DNA of 64,000 nt, taken from contig CANLLR010000011.1 in the NCBI GenBank assembly GCA_947491985.1, forward strand, positions 1 to 64,000, given 5' to 3'. Under the pieces are notes generated by a model, which searched no databases, was not told where the DNA came from, and saw nothing but the letters and a program-made list of their open reading frames with translations. How positions within the stretch are numbered: the first letter of the stretch is position 1; every line of letters begins with the position of its first letter. The stretch comes from Flavobacteriaceae bacterium. Its GTDB lineage: Bacteria > Bacteroidota > Bacteroidia > Flavobacteriales > Flavobacteriaceae. The position numbers were made by a program, and so were the translations under genes. This document shows positions 25,899-33,723 of the stretch, in pieces.

Positions 25899-27188
25899 AT
25901 GATAACAGAATTCAAAATGCCCAAAATGGGCGAAAGTATATCCGAAGCAACAATAATCAGTTGGTTGAAAAACGTAGGCGATTATGTGGAAGCCGAAGAA
26001 ACCATTGTAGAAGTCGCTACGGATAAAGTTGACAACGACGTGCCGTCACCAGTTTCAGGTGTTATTACGGAAATTTGTTTTCAAAAAGACGATGTTGTTG
26101 AAGTTGGAACCGTTTTGGCGCTGATAGAAGAAAAGGCAGGAAGTCAGAAGTTGGAAGTTGGAAGTAAAAAAGTACAAACGAAAGATGAGGTTTCATCTAT
26201 CCCACAAAACCAACAACTCACAACTGACAACCGCCAACAAAAAACCAATCCAGACGCTTTCATTTCGCCATTAATCATCTCAATTGCCCAAAAAGAAAAC
26301 CTTTCAGTCGAAGAATTACAAACCATTCCGGGTTCAGGAGCCGAAGGAAGATTGCAAAAAAGTGATGTTTTTAATTATCTGAAAAACCGTAAATATCCTA
26401 TACAAAGCAAACCTACAACCCAAAACCTACAACCGACAATTTCTTCTTATCCTAAACCAAAAATCAATTTTGTAGAAGGAAAAGACCGAATTGTAGAAAT
26501 GGACAGAATGCGCAAAATGATAGCCGATCATATGGTGTATTCGAAGCAAACTTCGCCTCATGTAACTTCGTATATTGAAGTTGATGTGACGAATTTGGTA
26601 AATTGGAGAAACAAAAACAAAGAGAATTTTCAAGAAAAATACAACGAGAAATTAACGTTTACACCCGTTTTTGTTCAAGCCGTAGGCAAAGCCATTGTCG
26701 ATTTTCCAATGATAAATGTTTCGGTAAATGAAAAAAATATTATCGTTCATAAGGATATCAATATCGGAATGGCAACCGCATTACCATCAGGAAATTTAAT
26801 CGTTCCTGTAGTGAAAAATGCCAATGAAAAAGATTTAGTAGCTTTAGCGGCAGCTGTAAATAATTTGGCGGAAGCCTCAAGAAACAACAAATTAAAACCC
26901 GAACAAATTCAAGGAAGTACGTTTACAATTTCTAACGTAGGAACATTTGGAAGTTTGATGGGAACACCAATTATCAACCAACCCGAAGTAGCGATTTTAG
27001 CACTCGGAATTATCAAAAAACGTCCCGAAGTGATTACCACATCCAACGGAGATGAAATTGCTATCAGAAGTATGATGTATCTTTCTTTATCGTTCGACCA
27101 TAGAGTAGTGGATGGATTTTTAGGCGGTTCCTTCTTAAGAAAAGTAGGTGATTATTTAGAACAATTTGACGCAAACACAACACTATAA
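25899..27188 (+). CDS. 2-oxoacid dehydrogenase E2 (dihydrolipoamide acyltransferase)
   Basis: A 429-residue E2. A lipoyl domain is at the N-terminus (about 1-80, lipoyl Lys in VATDKVDNDVP). A peripheral-subunit-binding domain is at about 124-160 (ISPLIISIAQKENLSVEELQ, GSGAEGRLQKSDV), and the catalytic domain (about 195-425) carries the SLSFDHRVVDGFLGG motif. It should transfer acyl groups from E1 to CoA. The two flexible linkers contain low-complexity peptides (GSQKLEVGSKK, NQQLTTDNRQQK, TTQNLQPT) encoded by the same short repeats found in nearby spacers. It lies between paaY and the aminotransferase and pairs with the E1 gene. E3 is not in the window. Confidence 0.94.
   Translation: MITEFKMPKMGESISEATIISWLKNVGDYVEAEETIVEVATDKVDNDVPSPVSGVITEICFQKDDVVEVGTVLALIEEKAGSQKLEVGSKKVQTKDEVSSIPQNQQLTTDNRQQKTNPDAFISPLIISIAQKENLSVEELQTIPGSGAEGRLQKSDVFNYLKNRKYPIQSKPTTQNLQPTISSYPKPKINFVEGKDRIVEMDRMRKMIADHMVYSKQTSPHVTSYIEVDVTNLVNWRNKNKENFQEKYNEKLTFTPVFVQAVGKAIVDFPMINVSVNEKNIIVHKDINIGMATALPSGNLIVPVVKNANEKDLVALAAAVNNLAEASRNNKLKPEQIQGSTFTISNVGTFGSLMGTPIINQPEVAILALGIIKKRPEVITTSNGDEIAIRSMMYLSLSFDHRVVDGFLGGSFLRKVGDYLEQFDANTTL
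26134..26240. repeat. Spacer-type repeats inside the first E2 linker
   Basis: Within the coding sequence, GGAAGTCAGAAGTTGGAAGT is followed by TGGAAGT, then CAACAACTCACAACTGACAA with CCGCCAACAA. These tandem degenerate units encode the lipoyl-PSBD linker and look like the intergenic spacer micro-repeats rather than normal coding DNA. Confidence 0.6.
26414..26434. repeat. Spacer repeat identical to the paaJ spacer, inside the second E2 linker
   Basis: This 21-bp run of ACAACC/AACCTAC units is identical, base for base, to positions 20425-20445 in the non-coding gap before paaJ. Here it is translated in frame as part of the PSBD-catalytic linker (PTTQNLQP). Confidence 0.7.
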
Positions 27189-27192
27189 CATT

Positions 27193-28260
27193 ATGGAAAC
27201 AGTAATGACACAAGCAATAAAAACAACTAAAGTTTCACAATCAAGAGTCTCAGAAGTAAATCTTGAAAACATTACCATGGGAACTAATTTCACCGATCAC
27301 ATGTTTATTTGTGATTATGAAAATGGAGAATGGAACAATCCACGAATCGAACCATTGGCTTTAATTCCAACGCATCCAGCAGCAATGGCTTTACATTACG
27401 GACAAGCTATTTTTGAAGGAATGAAAGCGACTTTAGGAAAAGATGGAACGCCATTATTATTTCGTCCAGATGAAAATGCCAAACGAATGAATTTTAGTGC
27501 TGACCGAATGGGAATGCCTTCATTTCCGTCAGCTTTATTTGTAGAAGCATTAAAACAATTTACCGCTTTAGAGAAAAATTGGATTCCAACTTCTACAGGA
27601 AGTGCCTTGTATTTGCGTCCGTTTATGTATGCTGATGAAGCGTTTATTGGAATGCGTGCAGCAACAAGTTTCAAATTCATTGTAATGGCATCGCCTGCAG
27701 GACCATTTTTTAGTAGAAAAATTAAATTATATGCCGAGAAAAAATACGTTCGTGCCGTAAATGGAGGAACAGGAGAAGCCAAAGCAGCCGGAAATTACGC
27801 TGCAGCCATTCGTCCAACTGAATATGCAAAAGATAAAGGTTTTGACCAAGTTTTATGGTTAGACGCACAAGATTTTGAATACATTCAAGAAGTGGGAACG
27901 ATGAATATTTTTTTCAAGATTGATGGAAAATTTATCACGCCAAGTTTAACAGGTTCGATTTTATCAGGAATTACTCGAATGAGCGTAATCGATTTATTAC
28001 GAAGTAAAGGTTTTGAAGTAACCGAAAGACCAATTACTATTTCAGAAATCATCGAAGCATCAAAAAACGGAACTTTAGAAGAAGCGTTCGGAACAGGAAC
28101 AGCAGTAGGAATTGCCATGGTAGAAGAAATTGGAAACAACGATTTGTCGATTAAATTTCCAGTAGAAAATCCAGTTTCAGTAATGGTAAATGATACGTTG
28201 AATGCGATAAAAGTGCAAGATATCAAAGACGAATTTGGTTGGATTGTAGAAGCAAAATAA
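27193..28260 (+). CDS. ilvE: Branched-chain (class IV) aminotransferase
   Basis: The ATG at 27193, five bases after the E2 stop, is preferred over an ATG at 27166 inside the E2 gene; 27205 is also possible. The 355-residue PLP enzyme has the BCAT features HYGQAIFEGMKA, LYLRPFMY, the PLP-lysine region GGTGEAKAAGNYAA and FDQVLWLD...QEVGTMNIFF. It transfers amino groups between branched-chain (and often aromatic) amino acids and 2-oxoglutarate. Wedged between E2 and E1 of a 2-oxoacid dehydrogenase, it probably works in catabolism, feeding that complex with 2-oxoacids, although an additional biosynthetic role is possible. Confidence 0.92.
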   Translation: METVMTQAIKTTKVSQSRVSEVNLENITMGTNFTDHMFICDYENGEWNNPRIEPLALIPTHPAAMALHYGQAIFEGMKATLGKDGTPLLFRPDENAKRMNFSADRMGMPSFPSALFVEALKQFTALEKNWIPTSTGSALYLRPFMYADEAFIGMRAATSFKFIVMASPAGPFFSRKIKLYAEKKYVRAVNGGTGEAKAAGNYAAAIRPTEYAKDKGFDQVLWLDAQDFEYIQEVGTMNIFFKIDGKFITPSLTGSILSGITRMSVIDLLRSKGFEVTERPITISEIIEASKNGTLEEAFGTGTAVGIAMVEEIGNNDLSIKFPVENPVSVMVNDTLNAIKVQDIKDEFGWIVEAK

Positions 28261-28267
28261 TTTTTCA

Positions 28268-28333
28268 GCAACACAGATTTAAGAAATTTAACAGATTTTA
28301 AAAATTTCTCTAATTTCTCCAATCTGTGTTCCA
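28268..28333. repeat. ACACAGATT/AATCTGTGT inverted spacer before E1
   Basis: AACACAGATT near the start and AATCTGTGTT near the end form a perfect 10-bp inverted pair, with AGAAATT/AATTTCT words between them. It shares the ATCTGTG word with the spacer before paaA. Confidence 0.7.
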
Positions 28334-28371
28334 AAAATCCAAAATGATTTAGATTATCAAAACGAAAATAA

Positions 28372-30417
28372 ATGTTAGATAAAAAAATACTAGAAAAAGC
28401 ATTTTCAAACATGGCAACTGCCAAAGCAATGTCAACACTGTACGAAGACAATTTCAAAATCGTTTCCAAATACGTGCACGCCACTTCTCGCGGACACGAA
28501 GCCATTCAAATTGCGATGGCGATGCAATTGTTACCACAAGATTATGCGTTTCCGTATTATCGTGATGAAGCAATGTTATTGGGAATTGGAATGCAACCTT
28601 ACGATTTGATGTTGCAATTGATGGCAAAAAAGGATGACCCATTTTCGGGTGGACGAACGTATTATTGTCATCCAAGTTTGAAAGAGGCTGACAAACCTAA
28701 AATCCCACATCAATCCTCAGCGACAGGAATGCAAGCCATTCCAGCTACAGGTGCAGCGATGGGGTTTTGGTACAAAGAAAACACCGGAATTCAAGACAAC
28801 AATCAAGAAAATCCAATTGTTGTTTGTTCGCTTGGTGACGCCTCGGTGACCGAAGGTGAAATTGCCGAAGCATTGCAAATGGCTGCTTTGAAACAACTTC
28901 CTATTTTGTATTTGGTGCAAGATAACGGTTGGGATATTTCGGCAAATGCTGCTGAAACACGAGCTCAAAATGCCTTTGAATATGCCAAAGGTTTTCACGG
29001 AATTGAAGCGATTTCAATTGATGGCGCGAATTTTACGGAAAGCTTTTTAGCGGTTCAAAAAGTCGTGAAAACCATTCGTGAAGAACGTCGTCCGTTTTTG
29101 GTTCATGCTAAAGTTCCGTTGTTAAATCACCACACATCTGGTGTTCGAATGGAATGGTACCGTGACGATTTGGAAGAAGCACAATCACGTGATCCTTTTC
29201 CTGTTTTGATACAGCAATTGTTGGAAGCCGGATTTACAAAAGAAGAAATTCAAGAAATAGAAAATACAGCTGTTGCAAAAGTACAAACTGATTTTGATAA
29301 AGCACAACTTGCGGAAGATCCAACACCAGAAGATTTATTTACACACGATTTTGCGCCAACACCCATCACAGAAGAAGTAGGCGAACGAAATCCTGCACGC
29401 GAAGACAAAGTCGTAATGGTCGATTGTGCTTTATTTGCTGTCGAAGAGTTGATGAAAAAACATCCCGAATGTTTATTATACGGACAAGATGTAGGCGGAC
29501 GATTGGGTGGCGTTTTTAGAGAAGCCGCCACGTTAGCACAAAAATTTGGCGACGAACGCGTTTTCAATACACCCATTCAAGAAGCTTTTATTGTGGGTTC
29601 TACTGTCGGAATGTCGGCAGTTGGTTTGAAACCCATTGTTGAGGTGCAGTTTGCTGATTACATTTGGCCCGGTTTGAACCAGTTGTTTACCGAAGTGAGT
29701 CGCTCGTGTTATTTGTCCAACGGAAAATGGCCAGTAAGCATGATTTTGCGTGTACCAATTGGCGCTTACGGAAGTGGTGGTCCATATCACTCCTCTTCTG
29801 TAGAAAGTGTTTTGACCAATATTCGCGGTATAAAAATTGCGTATCCAAGTAATGGTGCCGACTTAAAAGGATTGTTGAAGGCGGCGTATTACGACCCAAA
29901 TCCAGTGGTGATTTTGGAACACAAAGGTTTGTATTGGAGCAAAGTAAAAGGTACCGAAACGGCAAGGGTCAACGAACCTTCAGAAGACTATATGTTGCCG
30001 TTCGGAAAAGCCAATGTGTTTCAAGAAATCTGGGAACAAGAAACCGCTGAAACGATTACTGTTATTACTTACGGAATGGGAGTTCATTGGGCGTTGAATG
30101 CTTCTTCTGACATTCAAAATCAAGTCGAAATTATCGATTTGCGAACCTTGTATCCATTAGATGAAGAAACTATCTTTAAATCGGTTAAAAAAGCCAAAAA
30201 ATGCTTGGTTGTGACGGAAGAGCCAACCAATAATTCGTTTGCACGAAGTTTAGCAGGATTGATTCAAGAAAAGTGTTTTAAATATCTTGATGCTCCAGTA
30301 ATGGTCATCGGTTCTGAGAATATGCCAGCGATTCCACTCAACAGTACCTTAGAATTTACGATGATTCCGAATGTAGATAAAGTGAAAGCTAAAATGCAGG
30401 AACTTTTGAATTATTAG
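28372..30417 (+). CDS. 2-oxoacid dehydrogenase E1, fused alpha and beta subunits
   Basis: A 681-residue thiamine-diphosphate enzyme with both E1 chains in one polypeptide. The alpha part (about 1-310) has TSRGHEAIQIA, FPYYRDEAM and the ThDP motif LGDASVTEGE...QDNGWDIS. The beta part (about 345-680) has CLLYGQDVGGRLGGVFREA, EVQFADYIWPGLNQL and a C-terminal transketolase domain. Such fusions are common in Bacteroidota and are usually called branched-chain or pyruvate dehydrogenase E1. With E2 it should decarboxylate 2-oxoacids to acyl-CoA. Context beside paa genes raises phenylpyruvate as a substrate. It is the last gene of the catabolic cluster. Confidence 0.93.
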   Translation: MLDKKILEKAFSNMATAKAMSTLYEDNFKIVSKYVHATSRGHEAIQIAMAMQLLPQDYAFPYYRDEAMLLGIGMQPYDLMLQLMAKKDDPFSGGRTYYCHPSLKEADKPKIPHQSSATGMQAIPATGAAMGFWYKENTGIQDNNQENPIVVCSLGDASVTEGEIAEALQMAALKQLPILYLVQDNGWDISANAAETRAQNAFEYAKGFHGIEAISIDGANFTESFLAVQKVVKTIREERRPFLVHAKVPLLNHHTSGVRMEWYRDDLEEAQSRDPFPVLIQQLLEAGFTKEEIQEIENTAVAKVQTDFDKAQLAEDPTPEDLFTHDFAPTPITEEVGERNPAREDKVVMVDCALFAVEELMKKHPECLLYGQDVGGRLGGVFREAATLAQKFGDERVFNTPIQEAFIVGSTVGMSAVGLKPIVEVQFADYIWPGLNQLFTEVSRSCYLSNGKWPVSMILRVPIGAYGSGGPYHSSSVESVLTNIRGIKIAYPSNGADLKGLLKAAYYDPNPVVILEHKGLYWSKVKGTETARVNEPSEDYMLPFGKANVFQEIWEQETAETITVITYGMGVHWALNASSDIQNQVEIIDLRTLYPLDEETIFKSVKKAKKCLVVTEEPTNNSFARSLAGLIQEKCFKYLDAPVMVIGSENMPAIPLNSTLEFTMIPNVDKVKAKMQELLNY

Positions 30418-30440
30418 TTAACAGTCTCAGTTTTCAATTA

Positions 30441-30464
30441 GTCATTGCTAGGAATGAAGCAATA
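30441..30464. repeat. GTCATTGC-GGAATGAAGCAAT repeat
   Basis: GTCATTGCTAGGAATGAAGC followed by AATA is a degenerate form of the GTCATTGCGAGGAACGAAGC short repeat that I recognise from many bacterial genomes. It is non-coding and sits just after the E1 gene. Confidence 0.5.
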
Positions 30465-30608
30465 ATAAGCTATTCCAGCTGTACATTGCAAGTTTTTGCA
30501 AACAATGCTTTTTTTGAAGGGCATAAAACAGCTTCCGTCGGTCGCTTTTTTACACCAACAAAAAACAGCAATCTTTACCAAAAAGCTTTCCATTTCCATC
30601 TGGGCTAG
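30465..30608. repeat. Dispersed intergenic element, CTATTCCAGCTGTACATTGC...CTGGGCTAG type
   Basis: A 144-bp non-coding segment starts at AAGCTATTCCAGCTGTACATT and ends CTTTCCATTTCCATC with TGGGCTAGGG. The last part resembles the CATCAGGGCTA end of the elements at 14050 and 20269. I recall similar sequences in other flavobacterial intergenic regions but cannot name a published family. Confidence 0.55.
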
Positions 30609-30637
30609 GGTAATCGTTTATAAAATAGATGAAGTAT

Positions 30638-30672
30638 AAAAAAAAACCGTCATCTCTGTTACGGTTTTTTTT
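30638..30672. terminator. Bidirectional terminator between E1 and the DUF4136 gene
   Basis: An AAAAAAAACCGT stem pairs with ACGGTTTTTTTT around a 10-base loop, with A and T runs on both sides. It ends both the catabolic cluster and the convergent DUF4136 transcript. Confidence 0.75.
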
Positions 30673-30698
30673 ATCTGTCAATTGTGACTGAACACTGC

Positions 30699-31223
30699 TT
30701 ACTTTTTTTGCGGTGGATACCGCTCTAAAATTTTAGTTACAAATTCCTTTATGTTTTCGTCTTTTTTATCTGTGTTTTTAGTTAAAACGCCTTCGCCCAT
30801 TCCTTGCCAAATCAGTTCTTTCTTTTTAGCATCAATAATGTCGATGGTTAAGGTGCCTTCGGTGTATTGATTAACAGTAGTCGAGTTACCGCCCCACATC
30901 CATGGGTTCCATCCCCATCCCCAACCTACGTTGAATTGGTTAACACTTACTTGTTCTCTTTCTTTGGTGAAAAAAGTAATTAGTACATCGGGAGTTTCAC
31001 TTTTAGAAAACCCTTTTGTTGCCATTACTTCGTCAATAGAGCGTAATATTCGCTTTTTGTCTAAGTCGGAAATGGCTACTTGATCAATGCCGTTTTTTTG
31101 ATAGGCATACGTTTTATAACCATCAAAAGTTACATTCTTGTCATAATCGGTGTTGACTCTTACTGAGCTGCAGGATGCTAGAACGAAGAGTGAAAGTACA
31201 GGTAAAATTTTAATCGCTTTCAT
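30699..31223 (-). CDS. DUF4136 lipoprotein
   Basis: A 174-residue predicted lipoprotein: signal MKAIKILPVLSLFVLASCSS with the lipobox Cys at residue 18, then a DUF4136 domain (VNTDYDKNVTFDGYKTYAYQ near the start, GTLTIDIIDAKKKELIWQG near residues 123-141). A Trp/Gly-rich stretch (GWGWGWNPWMWGG) lies in the middle. The domain is common in envelope lipoproteins of Gram-negative bacteria and has no known activity. It is 72 bp downstream of hutU and may be on the same transcript. Confidence 0.88.
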   Translation of the reverse strand: MKAIKILPVLSLFVLASCSSVRVNTDYDKNVTFDGYKTYAYQKNGIDQVAISDLDKKRILRSIDEVMATKGFSKSETPDVLITFFTKEREQVSVNQFNVGWGWGWNPWMWGGNSTTVNQYTEGTLTIDIIDAKKKELIWQGMGEGVLTKNTDKKDENIKEFVTKILERYPPQKK

Positions 31224-31295
31224 TTTTTTTATTATATTAGACTATTAAATTTCGGAAATCGATTAAATTGTTGGTCTAATACTCCAAAAATCTAA

Positions 31296-33275
31296 CTATT
31301 CCAACAATCGATCATCAACTATAGTAGGGATGGTAATTTTTAACAAAGGTTGCGCGGCCATCGCTCTTTTTATAGCAAAAATAGCACCTTCGTTTCTTGC
31401 CCAGCTTCGTCGTGAAATTCCGTTGTTCACGTCCCAGAAAAGCATTGATTCTATGCGCCTAGATGCTTCAATAGAACCATCAAGAACCATACCAAATCCG
31501 CCATTAATTACTTCGCCCCAACCTACGCCACCACCATTGTGAATCGATACCCAAGTAGCGCCACGAAAACTATCTCCAATAACATTTTGAATGGCCATAT
31601 CGGCAGTAAATCGCGAGCCATCGTAAATATTGGATGTTTCTCTGTACGGTGAATCGGTTCCAGAAACGTCGTGATGATCGCGACCTAAAATAACATAACC
31701 AATTTCACCACGAGCAATCGCTTGGTTAAAGGCTTCTGCAATTTTAATGCGTCCTTCAGCATCAGCATAGAGTATTCTTGCTTGCGAACCCACAACCAAT
31801 TTATTTTCTTGAGCGCCTTTAATCCAGTGGATGTTGTCGGCCATTTGTTGTTGGATTTCAGGCGGAGACGTTTTCATCATTTCTTCTAGAATATCGCAGG
31901 CAATTTGATCTGTTTTGGCTAAATCTTCTGGTTTTCCTGAAGCGCAAACCCAACGAAAAGGACCAAATCCATAGTCAAAACACATCGGTCCCATAATATC
32001 TTGTACGTAACTGTTGTATTTAAAATCAATGTGATTTTCTGCGAAAACATCGGCGCCAGCGCGCGAGGCTTCTAGTAAGAAGGCATTTCCGTAATCGAAG
32101 AAATACGTTCCTTTTGCGGTGTGTTTATTAATAGCAGCAGCATGTCGGCGTAGTGTTTTTTGGACTTCCTCTTTAAATTTATTAGGATTATTTGCCATTA
32201 AATCGTTGGATTCTTCAAAAGTATATCCGATTGGGTAATACCCTCCAGCCCAAGGATTGTGGAGTGAAGTTTGATCAGAACCTAAATCGATAGGCAAATT
32301 TTCTTGGTCGAAACGTTCCCAAACATCGACTACATTTCCTAAATAAGCAATAGAAACTACTTCTTGATTTTCTAATGCTTTTTTAACTCTTGGAACTAAT
32401 TGGTCAATGTTTTCAATCACTTCGTTGATCCATCCTTGAGAATGACGAATGTGAGTTATTTTTGGGTTGACTTCAGCACAAACAGTAACACAACCTGCAA
32501 TATTTCCGGCTTTGGGTTGCGCGCCGCTCATACCCCCTAAACCTGAAGTTACAAATAAACCGCCTTTGGGTGATTTTTTAATTTTTCTGAAGCCGTTTAA
32601 AACGGTGATGGTGGTACCGTGAACAATGCCTTGTGGACCGATGTACATGTAACTTCCAGCGGTCATTTGTCCGTATTGGGAAACCCCTAACGCATTCATT
32701 TTTTCCCAATCGTCGGGTTTGGAATAGTTAGGAATGACCATTCCGTTAGTAACCACAACCCTTGGTGCTTCTTTGTGAGAAGGGAACAATCCCATCGGAT
32801 GGCCCGAATACATGGAGAGTGTTTGCTCTTCGGTCATTTCCGATAAATACTGCATGGTGAGTAGATACTGTGCCCAATTTTGGAAAACGGCGCCATTTCC
32901 GCCATATGTGATTAATTCATGAGGGTGTTGTGCCACGGCATAATCCAAATTGTTTTGAATCATGAGCATGATCGCTTTGGCTTGCTCACATTTTCCTGGA
33001 TATTCAGATATTGGACGCGCATACATTTTATAATCGGGACGAAAACGGTACATGTAAATGCGACCGTAGGTTTCGAGTTCGTGATGGAATTCGGGTAGCA
33101 ACTCGGAATGATGTTGGGCTTCAAAATAACGCAACGCATTACGCAATGCCAATTTTTTTTCTTCATCAGAAAGTATTTCCTTGCGTTTGGGTGCGTGGTT
33201 GATTTCTAAATCGTAGGGTTTTGGTTGGGGTAAAACCGTTGGAATTCCTTGAAATATTTGTTCTTGAAAAGTCAT
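31296..33275 (-). CDS. hutU: Urocanate hydratase
   Basis: A 659-residue NAD-dependent enzyme converting urocanate to 4-imidazolone-5-propanoate in histidine breakdown. Conserved blocks include LITYGGNGAVFQNWAQY, GQMTAGSYMYIGPQGIVHGT, GLGGMSGAQPKAGNIAG and DHHDVSGTDSPYRETSN. It belongs to the long urocanase form, larger than the roughly 555-residue enzymes of Bacillus and Pseudomonas and nearer the animal enzyme length. No other hut gene lies in the window. Its upstream region holds a tandem octamer repeat and a 20-bp inverted repeat. Confidence 0.95.
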   Translation of the reverse strand: MTFQEQIFQGIPTVLPQPKPYDLEINHAPKRKEILSDEEKKLALRNALRYFEAQHHSELLPEFHHELETYGRIYMYRFRPDYKMYARPISEYPGKCEQAKAIMLMIQNNLDYAVAQHPHELITYGGNGAVFQNWAQYLLTMQYLSEMTEEQTLSMYSGHPMGLFPSHKEAPRVVVTNGMVIPNYSKPDDWEKMNALGVSQYGQMTAGSYMYIGPQGIVHGTTITVLNGFRKIKKSPKGGLFVTSGLGGMSGAQPKAGNIAGCVTVCAEVNPKITHIRHSQGWINEVIENIDQLVPRVKKALENQEVVSIAYLGNVVDVWERFDQENLPIDLGSDQTSLHNPWAGGYYPIGYTFEESNDLMANNPNKFKEEVQKTLRRHAAAINKHTAKGTYFFDYGNAFLLEASRAGADVFAENHIDFKYNSYVQDIMGPMCFDYGFGPFRWVCASGKPEDLAKTDQIACDILEEMMKTSPPEIQQQMADNIHWIKGAQENKLVVGSQARILYADAEGRIKIAEAFNQAIARGEIGYVILGRDHHDVSGTDSPYRETSNIYDGSRFTADMAIQNVIGDSFRGATWVSIHNGGGVGWGEVINGGFGMVLDGSIEASRRIESMLFWDVNNGISRRSWARNEGAIFAIKRAMAAQPLLKITIPTIVDDRLLE

Positions 33276-33298
33276 TTTTGTTGAGTTGTTGAGTTACT

Positions 33299-33338
33299 GA
33301 GTGCCTGAGTGCCTGAGTGCCTGAGTGCCTGAGTGCCT
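33299..33338. repeat. Five tandem GAGTGCCT octamers upstream of hutU
   Basis: GAGTGCCT is repeated five times without interruption, 24 bp upstream of the hutU ATG on the opposite strand. This is an exact short tandem array whose copy number could vary by slippage. Confidence 0.9.
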
Positions 33339-33420
33339 AAGTTTTGTTTTTTACGCTGCTAATTTAGGGAGATTTTTTATTTTTAGATTAATTTTTTTGT
33401 AACTTAGGCACTCAGGCACT
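33324..33420. repeat. 20-bp perfect inverted repeat in the hutU upstream region
   Basis: AGTGCCTGAGTGCCTAAGTT (33324-33343) and its exact complement AACTTAGGCACTCAGGCACT (33401-33420) are separated by 57 AT-rich bases. If transcribed with hutU, this would form a large stem-loop in the 5' leader. Confidence 0.85.
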
Positions 33421-33421
33421 T

Positions 33422-33507
33422 TGTTGCGTTAGGGATAGTAGTGGAAATCCTTTTATGGAGCTTGCGGAATAAAAGATTGTAACGAATAGCCCGCTCGAAC
33501 GCCCTTA
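33422..33507. repeat. Dispersed intergenic element, GCGTTAGGGAT...AACGCCC type
   Basis: A segment reading TGCGTTAGGGATAGTAGTGG, AAATCCTTTTAT, AAAAGATTGTAACGAATAGC, CCGCTCGAACGCCC lies between hutU and the DUF5522 gene. I recognise it as a common flavobacterial intergenic repeat type, but no second copy is in this window, so the call rests on recall. Confidence 0.45.
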
Positions 33508-33515
33508 TTTTAAAG

Positions 33516-33695
33516 CTATTTTTTCTTGATTTGACCTGTTTTTTTATCAAAACCGTAGGGACAATGTCGGCAGCCACTTTTGCAGCAATGACCTCTTTTG
33601 AGATGGTATTTCTCGGTAAAACAACGGTAGCCTTCAGGCGTGAGGTAATAATCTTCGCCTTCGATTAAATTATTCGGATCAATTCGTTCATTCAT
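33516..33695 (-). CDS. DUF5522 small Cys-rich protein
   Basis: A 59-residue protein found by translating the minus strand between hutU and the HExxH gene: MNERIDPNNLIEGEDYYLTP, then GYRCFTEKYHLKRGHCCKSG, CRHCPYGFD and a Lys-rich tail. The HCCKSGCRHCPYGF block with five cysteines is the DUF5522 signature and suggests a metal or Fe-S site. The function is unknown. A TAAATTTG -7 box sits at 33701-33708 on the minus strand, directly before the ATG. Its opposite neighbour starts 29 bp away. Confidence 0.85.
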   Translation of the reverse strand: MNERIDPNNLIEGEDYYLTPEGYRCFTEKYHLKRGHCCKSGCRHCPYGFDKKTGQIKKK

Positions 33696-33700
33696 ACGGA

Positions 33701-33708
33701 CAAATTTA
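33701..33708 (-). promoter_or_regulatory. -7 box TAAATTTG for the DUF5522 gene
   Basis: An exact TAnnTTTG match on the minus strand ending five bases before the ATG at 33695, implying a leaderless or very short leader mRNA. Confidence 0.4.
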
Positions 33709-33723
33709 GCAACTTTGTGCGAT

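Noticed and set aside
33299..33420. CRISPR-like array upstream of hutU
   Set aside because: The units are eight bases long and directly contiguous with no spacers; this is a simple tandem repeat with an inverted copy.
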